Of a stretch of DNA of 64,000 bases, positions 9,929 through 18,371 are shown in pieces. A program made the translations under genes and the position numbers. Position 1 is the first letter of the stretch. Each line of letters opens with the position of its first letter. Origin of the DNA: Mycobacterium sp. 852002-51961_SCH5331710. Its GTDB lineage: Bacteria > Actinomycetota > Actinomycetes > Mycobacteriales > Mycobacteriaceae. The notes beneath the pieces were generated by a model. It was not told where the DNA came from. It saw nothing but the letters and a program-made list of their open reading frames with translations, and did no database searches. The stretch covers positions 1 to 64,000 of the forward strand of contig NZ_LZSQ01000038.1 of assembly GCF_001665535.1 (NCBI RefSeq). The letters run 5' to 3'.

Positions 9929-10729
9929 TCAGCCGCCTTCATTTCGGCGGCGGTCGCGCCACCGCACCAAAGCCTCGGCCTCGGACAGGTCGTAGTCGGG
10001 TCCGTTGACCCCCACGGTCAGCATCGTGACCCCGAGTGAGGCCAGCGCCTCGGCCTCGTCGATCAGGGCCTCGGCCGTCTTGCCCGACACGCCGGCCGAG
10101 CGTTCGATGGCCTGCGGGTCGCGACCCACGTCGGCGCAGTGTCCGGCCAAAACCTCGGCCTTGCGCGGGTATTCGCTGCTGTCGGAGAAGCTGTGCCAGA
10201 TGTCGCCGTACTCCGCGACCAGGCGCAGGGTCTTCTTCTCACCGCCGCCGCCGATCAGTACGGGGATGTCGCGGGTGGGTTGCGGATTGAGCTTGGCAAA
10301 CCGCGATGTGATGCGGGGCATGGCCGCGGCCAGGTCGTCGAGCCGGCTACCTGCGGTGCCGAACTCGTAGCCGTACTCGTCGTAATCCTTCTGCTTCCAA
10401 CCCGAACCGATGCCCAGGATCAGGCGGCCGTCGCTGATGTGGTCGACGGTGCGCGCCATGTCGGCCAGCAGCTCGGGATTGCGGTACGAGTTGCAGGTGA
10501 CCAATGCACCGATCTCGATGCGCGACGTCTGCTCGGCCCAGGCGCCGAGCATGGTCCAGCATTCGTAGTGGGCGCCGTCGGGATCGCCGTAGAGGGGAAA
10601 GAAGTGGTCCCAGTTGAAGGCGACGTCGACGCCGAGGTCCTCACACCGTCGGACCGCGTCGCGGATAGGGCTGTACTTCGGGGAATGTTGCGGCTGCAGT
10701 TGCACGCCGATGCGGATTGGGTAGCTCAC
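9929..10729 (-). CDS. LLM-class (F420-type) oxidoreductase
   Basis: Luciferase-like monooxygenase fold, 266 residues, counterpart of Rv0044c. Features include IRIGVQLQPQHSPKYSPIRDAVRRCEDLGVD at the N-terminus, NWDHFFP and the typical LILGIGSGWKQKDYDEYGYEFG segment of F420-dependent family members, then PVLIGGGGEKKTLRLVAEYGD. The cofactor is probably deazaflavin F420, which mycobacteria make, but no experiment is implied. Start is GTG at 10729, with no clear Shine-Dalgarno. It continues the conserved Rv0043c-Rv0046c order. Confidence 0.88.
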   Translation of the reverse strand: MSYPIRIGVQLQPQHSPKYSPIRDAVRRCEDLGVDVAFNWDHFFPLYGDPDGAHYECWTMLGAWAEQTSRIEIGALVTCNSYRNPELLADMARTVDHISDGRLILGIGSGWKQKDYDEYGYEFGTAGSRLDDLAAAMPRITSRFAKLNPQPTRDIPVLIGGGGEKKTLRLVAEYGDIWHSFSDSSEYPRKAEVLAGHCADVGRDPQAIERSAGVSGKTAEALIDEAEALASLGVTMLTVGVNGPDYDLSEAEALVRWRDRRRNEGG

Positions 10730-10792
10730 GACGTATCTGTAACCCAGATCACGCCGGGATATTCCCGTTCGCGAAACCTCGGGCGGATTCGC

Positions 10793-11692
10793 CTACTCGG
10801 CGAGCACCGATCGCAGGATCTCGATCAACTTGCGCGGTTGATCGCTCTGCACCGAGTGGCCGGAGTCCTCGACGATCTGTACATCCTTGAATCCCGGTGC
10901 GCGACGGGCGAACTCGGCCGCATCATCGTCGTTGACGAAGAACGAGTTGGCGCCGCGCACCAACGTCGTCGTCACTTCCAACCGGGGGACGTCGTCCCAC
11001 AGCCCCTCGAACCCCTCACCCTTGCGCATCTCGTCATAGCGCCAAGTCCACGTGCCATCCTCGAGTCGGCGGGCATTGTGGAACACCCCGCGCCGCAACG
11101 ACTCCCGATCGCGGTGTGGCGCCGCGGCGACCGTCTTCTGCAGCATCGCGTCGAACGAGGGGAAGATGCGGTCACCCTGCACCAGGGCGACCGTGCCCTT
11201 CTGGGCGTCGGTCATCTCGGTGTGTCGCTCGGGCGCCGACGGCGTCACGTCGACGAGCACCAGCCGTCGCACCAGGTCCGGCGCCTCCACGGCCAGGCGC
11301 AACGCGGTCAGCCCGCCCAACGACATTCCGACGACGAGATCGGCCTGCGGAGCCAGTGAACGCACGACGGGTTCGATCGCGACGGCGTTGCCCTTCGGCC
11401 CGTAGTCGCCGTCCTCACGCCACGCCGATCGGCCGTGTCCGGGCAGGTCGACGGCGAGCGCCGGTTCACCGAGGCCGACTATCACGGTGTCCCAGGTGTG
11501 CGCGTTCTGACCGCCGCCGTGCAGGAACACCACCCGCGGCGACGCCGCGCCGAACTTCAGCGCGCTGATGGGCCCGGAGTCGATGCGCTCGGCGCGCGGC
11601 ACCGCCTCGACCCCGGCCTGCCGCGCGTTCTCCTCGAGGAAGATGAACTCGTCGAGCGCTGCCAGTTCGTCGTCTGCGGATATCTCGCTCAC
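10793..11692 (-). CDS. Alpha/beta hydrolase (Rv0045c-like esterase)
   Basis: Counterpart of Rv0045c, a mycobacterial serine esterase. It has the oxyanion region FLHGGGQNAHTWD, the nucleophile elbow VGMSLGG, and the C-terminal EDSGHSVQSDQP with the catalytic His. The open frame extends to an ATG at 11746, but that stretch contains the ino1 terminator hairpin (11711-11752). The GTG at 11692 gives VSEISADDELAALDEF, which matches the start of Rv0045c (MLSDDEL...), so the protein has 299 residues. The physiological ester is unknown. Confidence 0.9.
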   Translation of the reverse strand: MSEISADDELAALDEFIFLEENARQAGVEAVPRAERIDSGPISALKFGAASPRVVFLHGGGQNAHTWDTVIVGLGEPALAVDLPGHGRSAWREDGDYGPKGNAVAIEPVVRSLAPQADLVVGMSLGGLTALRLAVEAPDLVRRLVLVDVTPSAPERHTEMTDAQKGTVALVQGDRIFPSFDAMLQKTVAAAPHRDRESLRRGVFHNARRLEDGTWTWRYDEMRKGEGFEGLWDDVPRLEVTTTLVRGANSFFVNDDDAAEFARRAPGFKDVQIVEDSGHSVQSDQPRKLIEILRSVLAE

Positions 11693-11710
11693 GGGAAAAA
11701 CCCTACAAAA

Positions 11711-11752
11711 CGCGAAATGTGGAGCCCCAGCGGCGGGACTCCACATTTCGCG
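11711..11752 (-). terminator. Rho-independent terminator of ino1
   Basis: CGCGAAATGTGGAG (11711-11724) and CTCCACATTTCGCG (11739-11752) form a perfect 14-bp stem with a 14-base loop. On the minus strand the stem is followed by TTTT, so this is an intrinsic terminator for ino1. It also fixes the start of the next gene downstream of it. Confidence 0.88.
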
Positions 11753-11761
11753 GTTAGAGAG

Positions 11762-12838
11762 TTAGCCCTCGATGAAGGTCTCGAGCTGCGCCCGGGCGAT
11801 GTCGTCCGGAAGCTGCTTGGGCGGGCTCTTCATCAGGTACGCCGAGGCCGCCTCGACCGGACCGCCGATGCCGCGATCCTTGGCGATCTTCGCCGCGCGC
11901 ACGGCGTCGATGATGACGCCGGCCGAGTTCGGCGAATCCCACACCTCGAGCTTGTACTCCAGGTTCAGCGGCACATCGCCGAATGCGCGGCCCTCGAGCC
12001 GGACGTAGGCCCACTTGCGGTCGTCGAGCCAGCCGACGTGGTCGGACGGGCCGATGTGGACGTCCTTGGTCTTGAACTCGCGCTGCAGGTTGCTGGTCAC
12101 GGCCTGGGTCTTGGAGATCTTCTTCGACTCCAGCCGCTCACGCTCGAGCATGTTGAGGAAGTCCATGTTGCCGCCGACATTGAGCTGCATGGTGCGGTCG
12201 AGTTGCACGCCGCGGTCCTCGAACAGCTTGGCCATCACGCGGTGCGTGATCGTCGCGCCGATCTGGCTCTTGATGTCGTCGCCGACGATCGGGACACCGG
12301 CGTCGGTGAACTTCTTCGCCCACTCGGGGTCGGATGCGATGAACACCGGCAGCGCGTTGACGAACGCCACCCCGGCGTCGATCGCGCACTGGGCGTAGAA
12401 CTTGTCGGCCTCCTCCGAACCCACCGGGAGGTAGGACACCAGGACGTCGACCGCGGCCTCCTTGAGGGCCTTGACGACATCGACCGGATCGGAGTCGGAG
12501 ACCTCGATGGTGTCGGCGTAGTACTTGCCGATTCCGTCGAGCGTCGGGCCGCGCTGCACGGTGACGTTCAGCGGCGGCACATCGGCGATCTTGATGGTGT
12601 TGTTCTCCGACGCGAAGATCGCCTCGGACAGGTCGAAGCCGACCTTCTTGGCGTCGACGTCGAAGGCGGCGACGAACTTGACGTCGCGCACGTGGTACGG
12701 GCCGAGGCGCACATGCATCAGGCCGGGCACGGTCGCCGTCTCGTCGGCATCGTGGTAGTACTGCACGCCCTGTACGAGCGACGACGCGCAGTTGCCCACG
12801 CCGACAATCGCGACCCGCACCTCTCCGTTGGATGACAT
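11762..12838 (-). CDS. ino1: Inositol-3-phosphate synthase
   Basis: Converts glucose-6-phosphate to inositol-3-phosphate, the first step towards phosphatidylinositol, PIMs, LAM and mycothiol. The protein shows the NAD-binding [17 protein letters not shown] at the N-terminus, [29 protein letters not shown], the active-site [15 protein letters not shown], and [12 protein letters not shown], nearly identical to M. tuberculosis Ino1 (Rv0046c). The frame is open back to 12955, overlapping padR, but the ATG at 12838 gives [13 protein letters not shown], has a GAAGGGA Shine-Dalgarno and matches the family start: 358 residues. padR lies upstream on the same strand with a 47-base gap. Confidence 0.96.
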   Translation of the reverse strand: MSSNGEVRVAIVGVGNCASSLVQGVQYYHDADETATVPGLMHVRLGPYHVRDVKFVAAFDVDAKKVGFDLSEAIFASENNTIKIADVPPLNVTVQRGPTLDGIGKYYADTIEVSDSDPVDVVKALKEAAVDVLVSYLPVGSEEADKFYAQCAIDAGVAFVNALPVFIASDPEWAKKFTDAGVPIVGDDIKSQIGATITHRVMAKLFEDRGVQLDRTMQLNVGGNMDFLNMLERERLESKKISKTQAVTSNLQREFKTKDVHIGPSDHVGWLDDRKWAYVRLEGRAFGDVPLNLEYKLEVWDSPNSAGVIIDAVRAAKIAKDRGIGGPVEAASAYLMKSPPKQLPDDIARAQLETFIEG

Positions 12839-12885
12839 GACGACTCTTCCCTTCGTAATCCCTGTCGTACTTGGTTCGGTTCTGC

Positions 12886-13449
12886 CTAGGGCTGCACTGT
12901 GTTGTCTGAGCGCCCTTGGCTCAGACGCTCCGCCGCTATCAACTCGTTGAGCCATTTAACTTCGCGCTCGCTCGACTCCAGCCCGAGCTGATGGAGCTGC
13001 CGGGTGTAGCGGTCGATCGAGCTGCTAGCCCGCGCGACGGCTTCACGCAGACCCTCGCGGCGTTCCTCCACCTGACGACGACGCCCCTCCAAGATCCGCA
13101 TCCGGGCCTCGGCCGGGGTGCGGTTGAAGAAGGCGAGATGGACACCGAATCCGTCGTCGGAGAAGTTCTGTGGGCCCGTGTCGGCCACCAGCTCGGAGAA
13201 GCGCTGCTTGCCCTTCTCGGTGAGCTGGTAGACGCGCCTGGCCCGACGCATCTTCGGGGTGCCGTCCGGCGCCGCGTCCTCGACGATCAGTCCGTCGTTC
13301 TGCATGCGCCGTAAGGCCGGATACAGCGATCCGTACGAAAATGCGCGGAAGGCGCCGAGCAACCCCGTCAATCGCTTGCGAAGTTCGTAGCCGTGCATCG
13401 GCGATTCCAGCAGGAGTCCCAGGATGGCCAGTTCGAGCACCGTGGGCAC
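12886..13449 (-). CDS. PadR-family transcriptional regulator
   Basis: Counterpart of Rv0047c, 187 residues. The N-terminal [27 protein letters not shown] and [18 protein letters not shown] are diagnostic of the PadR winged helix; the C-terminal part is helical (dimerisation). It precedes ino1 on the same strand and is likely co-transcribed or at least co-conserved. A perfect palindrome overlaps its promoter, which suggests autorepression. Effector unknown. Confidence 0.92.
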   Translation of the reverse strand: MPTVLELAILGLLLESPMHGYELRKRLTGLLGAFRAFSYGSLYPALRRMQNDGLIVEDAAPDGTPKMRRARRVYQLTEKGKQRFSELVADTGPQNFSDDGFGVHLAFFNRTPAEARMRILEGRRRQVEERREGLREAVARASSSIDRYTRQLHQLGLESSEREVKWLNELIAAERLSQGRSDNTVQP

Positions 13450-13500
13450 CCCCCTCCAAAATCGCAGATCGTTCGTTACGGCGGTCCGACACCTCGCACC

Positions 13501-13530
13501 ATAGTATCGCGCCGATATATTCGGCGCGAA
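13501..13530 (-). promoter_or_regulatory. padR promoter with overlapping palindromic operator
   Basis: TCGCGCCGA (13507-13515), TATAT (13516-13520) and TCGGCGCGA (13521-13529) form a perfect 9-bp-arm inverted repeat. On the minus strand a -10 hexamer TACTAT (13501-13506) abuts it, and TTCGCG (13525-13530) can act as -35 at 18 bases. The arms fill the promoter spacer, as expected of a repressor site, most simply for PadR itself. Confidence 0.65.
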
Positions 13531-13543
13531 CTTCGGGTGACCG

Positions 13544-13559
13544 CCGGGCGAACGCCCGG
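13544..13559 (-). terminator. Hairpin downstream of the DUF1707 gene
   Basis: CCGGGCG and CGCCCGG face each other across two bases immediately 3' of the DUF1707 gene's stop. It is GC-rich with no U-tract; a probable terminator. Confidence 0.45.
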
Positions 13560-13562
13560 GCG

Positions 13563-14417
13563 TCAGCCGGGGTAGTGGATCTGCTTGACCCGGCCGTCGC
13601 CGGCCAGCTCGATGTATCCGCTGCCGAAGTCGCTGGAGACGTAGATGTCGACCGCCACGGCCCCGGGGGTCGTCGGGTCGGTGCTCGGATCGATGGTCAG
13701 GTAGGTGCTCGTGACCTCGTCGGGTTTGATGCCGAGCGTCTCGGGCGCCCCGCGCAGCACGCCCACGACGGCCTTGGCGTCGAACTTGCTCAGGTCCACC
13801 TCGACGGCGTCGCTGGTTTTGGAGCTCGACGAGGGATCGTCCCAGCCGCCGCGATAGGTGTAGTTCAGCTCGCGGCGTTCCTCGGTGGGATCGGGCCGGG
13901 TCAGCGACGCGTAGTCCGGATAGACGGTGAGACGGTAGCCGTTGGTGTCGCCGAACCGCTGCTTCATCTGCTCGATGAGCCCCGTCAGCCCGCCGAGTGA
14001 GTGCAACTGTTTGGGCGGCGTGAGCACCACGGGCGTGATGCCGTCGGATTTGGCTCCCGGATCGGAGGTGAAGTTCAGCGGTGACGGGGTGTTGCCGTAC
14101 AGGCCCCAGCCGATCGCGATGCCGAATACCACCAGCACGCCGGCCACCGCGAGGCGCAGCCCCCAGCCGTTGCCCGCCATCGGCAGCGACCGCGGCTTCT
14201 TCAGCGCGGGCAACTGGACCGGGGCGTTGTTGGTCTGGAGGTCGGCCACCAGCGCCTGCAGTTCCCCGAGCGTGGTGGCGGTGGTCGCCGCCTTGACCCG
14301 TTCACCGTGCTCGGTCATCGACAGCTGGCCTTCGCTCAGCGCGCTGTCGAGGATCTGGCAGGTGTCGTTGCGGTCGCTGTCCTTCGCCCGCGTCCCCGAT
14401 GTTTGCCGTGTCGCCAC
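13563..14417 (-). CDS. DUF1707 single-pass membrane protein (Rv0048c-like)
   Basis: Counterpart of Rv0048c, 284 residues. The N-terminal 60 or so residues (ILDSALSEGQLSMTEHGERVKAATTATTLGELQALVADLQ) are the DUF1707 (SHOCT-like) domain. A single membrane helix follows (LAVAGVLVVFGIAIGWGLYG, about residues 90-110), and the remaining 175 residues would be extracytoplasmic. Function unknown. The start is GTG at 14417, placed 7 bases after a TACGAT -10, so it is probably leaderless. Confidence 0.85.
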   Translation of the reverse strand: MATRQTSGTRAKDSDRNDTCQILDSALSEGQLSMTEHGERVKAATTATTLGELQALVADLQTNNAPVQLPALKKPRSLPMAGNGWGLRLAVAGVLVVFGIAIGWGLYGNTPSPLNFTSDPGAKSDGITPVVLTPPKQLHSLGGLTGLIEQMKQRFGDTNGYRLTVYPDYASLTRPDPTEERRELNYTYRGGWDDPSSSSKTSDAVEVDLSKFDAKAVVGVLRGAPETLGIKPDEVTSTYLTIDPSTDPTTPGAVAVDIYVSSDFGSGYIELAGDGRVKQIHYPG

Positions 14418-14424
14418 GTCGATG

Positions 14425-14430
14425 ATCGTA
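14425..14430 (-). promoter_or_regulatory. -10 element of the DUF1707 gene
   Basis: On the minus strand TACGAT is followed by 7 bases and the GTG start, so the transcript probably begins at the start codon. Confidence 0.5.
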
Positions 14431-14437
14431 GAAGTAC

Positions 14438-15274
14438 TCAGCGGATGAGACCCTGCGAAGTCATCACGGCCAGTAGCGATCCGTCACGGCCGCGCAGCGA
14501 GCCGTAAGCCGAGACGCCTCCGCTGGCGACCGAGCCACGCGCCTCGAGCAGCCGCCACGAGGTGGACGGCACCAGGTGCGCGCCGGGCTGCCACACCAGG
14601 CTGAGGTCGAGGCTCAGCAGCCATGCGTCGACGAATCCGCTGACCTTGCCTGGTGCGTCGAAGAGGTGGGCGTCGGCGTGCAGCACGTCGGCGATCTGCG
14701 GGTGGGGCAGTGGGTCCGCCTCGGTGTCGCCGCTGTCGGCGCTCACCCACAGCGCGACCTCCGGGCGGCGGTCGGCGAAGCGGGTGAGGCTGGCCGGATA
14801 GTCCACTCCGCGGCGGTGGGCGAACCGCAGCGACGGGTACTCCTCGCCGATCCAGTCCAGCGCGGGCGCCTCGTCCGGCGTCGGCAGCGGGTTCATGTAG
14901 CGCTCGAAGGGGACGGGTGCATCGACCGACGGCGGACCCAGCCAGCCGTCGGCGAACCAGCTGCTCGCGATGAGGATCGTGCGGTCGCGCTGGCGGATGG
15001 TCGCCTCGACGGCCGCGGCGGTGCGGCCGCCGCGGATGCTGCGGACCTCGAGCTCGAGCGGCCCGGGTGCACCGGCGTCGACGAATGTCACCGAAAGCGA
15101 CGCCGCCGCCGGCCGGCCGCTGTGCGCGAACATCGCCGCGAGCGCGAGCGCGGAGGTATAGCCGCCGAAGGCCCGGCCGTCGAAGCACCACCGTTCGGGA
15201 AGCTCGCGGGTGAATCGGCTCGAGCCTTCACCGGCGGGCCCACCGTCGAGGGCGAAGTCGCGCCCGTCCAGCAT
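14438..15274 (-). CDS. Acyl-CoA thioesterase, double hot-dog (TesB-like)
   Basis: Predicted cytoplasmic thioesterase with two tandem hot-dog repeats in 278 residues. Repeat one contains the helix segment GRAFGGYTSALALAAM and VTFVDAGAPGPLELEVRSIRGGRTAAAVEATIRQ; repeat two has VSGFVDAWLLSLDLSLVWQPG and SASGG-type turns. The open frame extends to 15613, across the promoter and start of the divergent gene, but the ATG at 15274 has an AGGAG Shine-Dalgarno at proper distance and yields MLDGRDFAL. Substrate chain length cannot be deduced. Confidence 0.82.
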   Translation of the reverse strand: MLDGRDFALDGGPAGEGSSRFTRELPERWCFDGRAFGGYTSALALAAMFAHSGRPAAASLSVTFVDAGAPGPLELEVRSIRGGRTAAAVEATIRQRDRTILIASSWFADGWLGPPSVDAPVPFERYMNPLPTPDEAPALDWIGEEYPSLRFAHRRGVDYPASLTRFADRRPEVALWVSADSGDTEADPLPHPQIADVLHADAHLFDAPGKVSGFVDAWLLSLDLSLVWQPGAHLVPSTSWRLLEARGSVASGGVSAYGSLRGRDGSLLAVMTSQGLIR

Positions 15275-15387
15275 CGGAGTCTCCTGAGGTTTGCGCACGG
15301 CCGATCGCCGCTGCCGTCGGTCCAGATCAAACACCTTAGAGAGGGGCGTGACCGTGCCGTCGCGCTCCGGTAGTCGCATCGCCGACG

Positions 15388-15393
15388 TACTCT
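15388..15393 (+). promoter_or_regulatory. -10 element of the DUF5318 gene
   Basis: TACTCT is followed by 7 bases and the GTG at 15401; no Shine-Dalgarno is present, so the transcript is probably leaderless. Confidence 0.55.
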
Positions 15394-15400
15394 GGTCATC

Positions 15401-15826
15401 GTGCGATTGCAGCGACAGGTGGTGGACTACGCACTTCGGCGACGGTCCCTGCTGGCCGAGGTCTATTCGGGACGCACCGGTGTCTCGGAGGTCTGCGACG
15501 CCAATCCCTACCTGCTGCGCGCCGCCAAATTCCACGGCAAACCCAGTTCGGTGACGTGCCCGATCTGCCGCAAGGAACAGCTCACCCTGGTGTCGTGGGT
15601 ATTCGGTGACCATCTTGGCCCGGTATCGGGTTCCGCGCGAACGGCCGAGGAGTTGGTTCTGCTGGCGTCCCGATACGACGAGTTCTCAGTACACGTGGTG
15701 GAGGTATGCCGCACCTGCAGCTGGAATCATCTGGTGAAGTCATACGTGCTCGGCGCGGTCCCACCCCCCAAGGGATCACCCGGCACTCGGACCGCGCGCT
15801 CTCGTGCGCGCACGGCCAGTGAATAG
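15401..15826 (+). CDS. DUF5318 protein (Rv0049-like), putative zinc ribbon
   Basis: Counterpart of Rv0049, 141 residues, always next to ponA1 in mycobacteria. Two CxxC pairs (CPIC near residue 52 and CRTC near residue 107) suggest a zinc ribbon. The C-terminal tail is basic. Function unknown; the conserved adjacency and the overlap with ponA1 suggest a link to peptidoglycan synthesis, but this is inference. Start GTG at 15401 from promoter spacing. Confidence 0.88.
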   Translation: MRLQRQVVDYALRRRSLLAEVYSGRTGVSEVCDANPYLLRAAKFHGKPSSVTCPICRKEQLTLVSWVFGDHLGPVSGSARTAEELVLLASRYDEFSVHVVEVCRTCSWNHLVKSYVLGAVPPPKGSPGTRTARSRARTASE

Positions 15827-18371
15827 CGAAGGGCGCCACGACCGGTCAGTCAACGATGTCCGATCCGGACACGGGGCTGATGGCGTGAGGGCGCCGAAAC
15901 CCAAGCAATCCCAGGGCGGGGGTGCGCACCGCCCGGCTCCCGACGTGCCGCAGCGCCGCCCGCAGCCGGATTCGCGGACCCGTCCGCTTCCGCCCGACGA
16001 TCGGCACACCTCGATTCTGCCGCCGGTGCGCGAGGCGCGACCGCCACACCTGCGCGACCCCGTCGACGTCGTCAAGGCGGCGTTGGACGGCACGCCGGCA
16101 CGTAAACCACCGTCGCCCCCGCCACCGCCGCCCCGACCACCGGGCGGCGGCGGACCGCCGAGCGGTCCGTCGGGACCACGGCGCGGGCTGCCCGACCAGA
16201 TCAACTGGAAGTGGGTACGACGCGGCGGGCTCATAGCGGCCGCGGTGTTCATCGTGCTGCCGATCATCACGTTCGCGATGGCGTACATGATCGTCGACGT
16301 CCCCAAACCCGGAGACATCCGCACCAACCAGGTGTCGACGATCTTGGCCAGCGACGGCAGCGAGTTGGCGAAAATCGTTCCACCCGAGGGCAATCGCGTC
16401 GACGTCAACATCGACCAGATCCCGGTGCAGGTGCGCAACGCGGTGATGGCCGCAGAAGACCGCGACTTCTACTCGAACCCGGGCTTCTCCTTCACCGGTT
16501 TCGCACGCGCCATCAAGAACAACCTGTTCGGCGGCGACCTCCAGGGTGGCTCGACGATCACCCAGCAGTACGTCAAGAACGCGCTCGTCGGTTCGGAGCG
16601 CTCGGGCGTCGGCGGCCTGATCCGAAAAGCCAAGGAGCTGGTCATCTCGACGAAGATGTCCGGCGAATGGTCCAAAGACCAAGTGATGCAGTCGTATCTG
16701 AACATCATCTATTTCGGTCGCGGGTCGTACGGCGTCGCCGCGGCGTCGAAGGCCTACTTCAACAAGCCGGTCGAAGACCTCACCGTCGCCGAGGGTGCGC
16801 TGCTGGCCGCGCTGATCCAGCGGCCGTCCGGGCTGGACCCGGCGGTCAACCTCGAAGGCGCCACCGCACGGTGGAACTGGGTGCTCGACGGCATGGTCGA
16901 GATCGGCGCCTTGTCCCCGCAGGAGCGTGCGGCGCAGGTGTTCCCGGCGACCGTCCCGCCCGACCTGGCGCGCTCGCAGAACCAGACGACGGGACCGAAC
17001 GGGCTCATCGAACGGCAGGTGCAGAAGGAACTGCTCGAACTGTTCGACATCACCGAGCAGACGCTGAACACCGAGGGCCTGCAGATCACCACGACCATCG
17101 ACCCGAAGGCGCAGAAGGCGGCCGAGGAGGCCGCGCAGGATTACCTCGAGGGCCAAGACCCCGACATGCGCACCGCGATCGTGTCGATCGACCCGCGCAC
17201 CGGCGGGGTGAAGGCCTACTACGGCGGCAGCGACGCCAACGGATTCGACTTCGCCCAGGCCGGTCTGCCGACGGGGTCGTCGTTCAAGGTGTTCGCGTTG
17301 GTCGCCGCCTTGCAGCAGGGGATGGGCCTGGGCACCCAGGTCGACAGTTCGCCGCTGGAGGTCGACGGCATCAAGATCACCAACGTCGAGGGCGCCGGCT
17401 GCGGCACGTGCAACATCGCCGAGGCGCTCAAGCGTTCGCTGAACACCAGCTACTACCGCCTGATGCTCAAGCTGAAGAACGGCCCGCAGGACGTCGCCGA
17501 CGCCGCACACCAGGCCGGTATCGCAGAGAGCTTCCCCGGCGTCGACCACACGCTGTCCGAGGACGGCCAGGGCGGCCCGCCCAACAACGGTGTCGTGTTG
17601 GGGCAGTACCAGACTCGGGTGCTCGACATGGCGTCCGCGTATGCCACGCTCGCGGCCTCGGGGGTGTACCACAAGCCGCACTTTGTGCAGAAGGTCGTCA
17701 ACTCCGAGGGTGAGGTGTTGTTCGACGCGTCGCAGCAGGACAACTCGGGTGAGCAGCGGATCGAGAAGAAGGTCGCCGACAACGTGACCTCGGCGATGCA
17801 GCCGATCGCCGCGTACTCCAACGGCCACGCGCTGGCGGGCGGGCGGCCGTCGGCGGCGAAGACGGGCACCAACCAGCTCGGCGATACCGACAGCAACCGC
17901 GACGCCTGGATGGTCGGTTACACGCCGTCGCTGTCGACCGCTGTGTGGGTCGGCACGACCGAGGGCACCAAGCCGCTCGAGACCAAGTGGGGTTCGCCGG
18001 TTTACGGTTCGGGTCTGCCGTCCGACATCTGGAAGGCGACCATGGACGGTGCGCTCGACGACACCGACAACGAGTCGTTCCCCAAGCCCGAGGAGATCGG
18101 CGGGTACGCGGGTGTGCCGCAGGCGCCGCCGCCACCGTCGTCGACGGAGGCCCCGCCGCCCACCCAGCCCTCGGAGACCGTCATCCAGCCGACCATCGAG
18201 GTGGCGCCGGGCATCACGATTCCGTGGGGTCCGCCGACCACCGTTCCCGTCGCGCCGCCGCCGCCCGGTGGCGTCGCGCCGGGACCCGCGCCAGGACCGG
18301 CGCCGGTTGGAGCACCGCCCGCACCTGTCGGAGCACCCCCGGCGCCCGGTGCGCCGCTGCCGCCTCCGTGA
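15819..18371 (+). CDS. ponA1: Bifunctional penicillin-binding protein PonA1 (class A PBP)
   Basis: Peptidoglycan glycosyltransferase/transpeptidase at the growing pole, counterpart of Rv0050. Order: Pro-rich cytoplasmic tail of about 125 residues; membrane helix (LIAAAVFIVLPIITFAMAYMIV); glycosyltransferase domain with AAEDRDFYSNPGFS and GGSTITQQYVKN; transpeptidase domain with TGSSFK (SxxK), SLN and AKTGT (KTG); C-terminal Pro/Ala-rich tail. The open frame begins at GTG 15804; GTG 15819 (giving VNSEGRHDRS) resembles longer mycobacterial PonA1 forms and is preferred, with modest certainty. Both overlap the DUF5318 gene. The stop overlaps the next start (GTGA). About 850 residues. Confidence 0.95.
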   Translation: MNSEGRHDRSVNDVRSGHGADGVRAPKPKQSQGGGAHRPAPDVPQRRPQPDSRTRPLPPDDRHTSILPPVREARPPHLRDPVDVVKAALDGTPARKPPSPPPPPPRPPGGGGPPSGPSGPRRGLPDQINWKWVRRGGLIAAAVFIVLPIITFAMAYMIVDVPKPGDIRTNQVSTILASDGSELAKIVPPEGNRVDVNIDQIPVQVRNAVMAAEDRDFYSNPGFSFTGFARAIKNNLFGGDLQGGSTITQQYVKNALVGSERSGVGGLIRKAKELVISTKMSGEWSKDQVMQSYLNIIYFGRGSYGVAAASKAYFNKPVEDLTVAEGALLAALIQRPSGLDPAVNLEGATARWNWVLDGMVEIGALSPQERAAQVFPATVPPDLARSQNQTTGPNGLIERQVQKELLELFDITEQTLNTEGLQITTTIDPKAQKAAEEAAQDYLEGQDPDMRTAIVSIDPRTGGVKAYYGGSDANGFDFAQAGLPTGSSFKVFALVAALQQGMGLGTQVDSSPLEVDGIKITNVEGAGCGTCNIAEALKRSLNTSYYRLMLKLKNGPQDVADAAHQAGIAESFPGVDHTLSEDGQGGPPNNGVVLGQYQTRVLDMASAYATLAASGVYHKPHFVQKVVNSEGEVLFDASQQDNSGEQRIEKKVADNVTSAMQPIAAYSNGHALAGGRPSAAKTGTNQLGDTDSNRDAWMVGYTPSLSTAVWVGTTEGTKPLETKWGSPVYGSGLPSDIWKATMDGALDDTDNESFPKPEEIGGYAGVPQAPPPPSSTEAPPPTQPSETVIQPTIEVAPGITIPWGPPTTVPVAPPPPGGVAPGPAPGPAPVGAPPAPVGAPPAPGAPLPPP

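Noticed and set aside
12839..12955. N-terminal extension of Ino1
   Set aside because: It would overlap padR and lacks similarity to Ino1; the ATG at 12838 has a Shine-Dalgarno and the family start.
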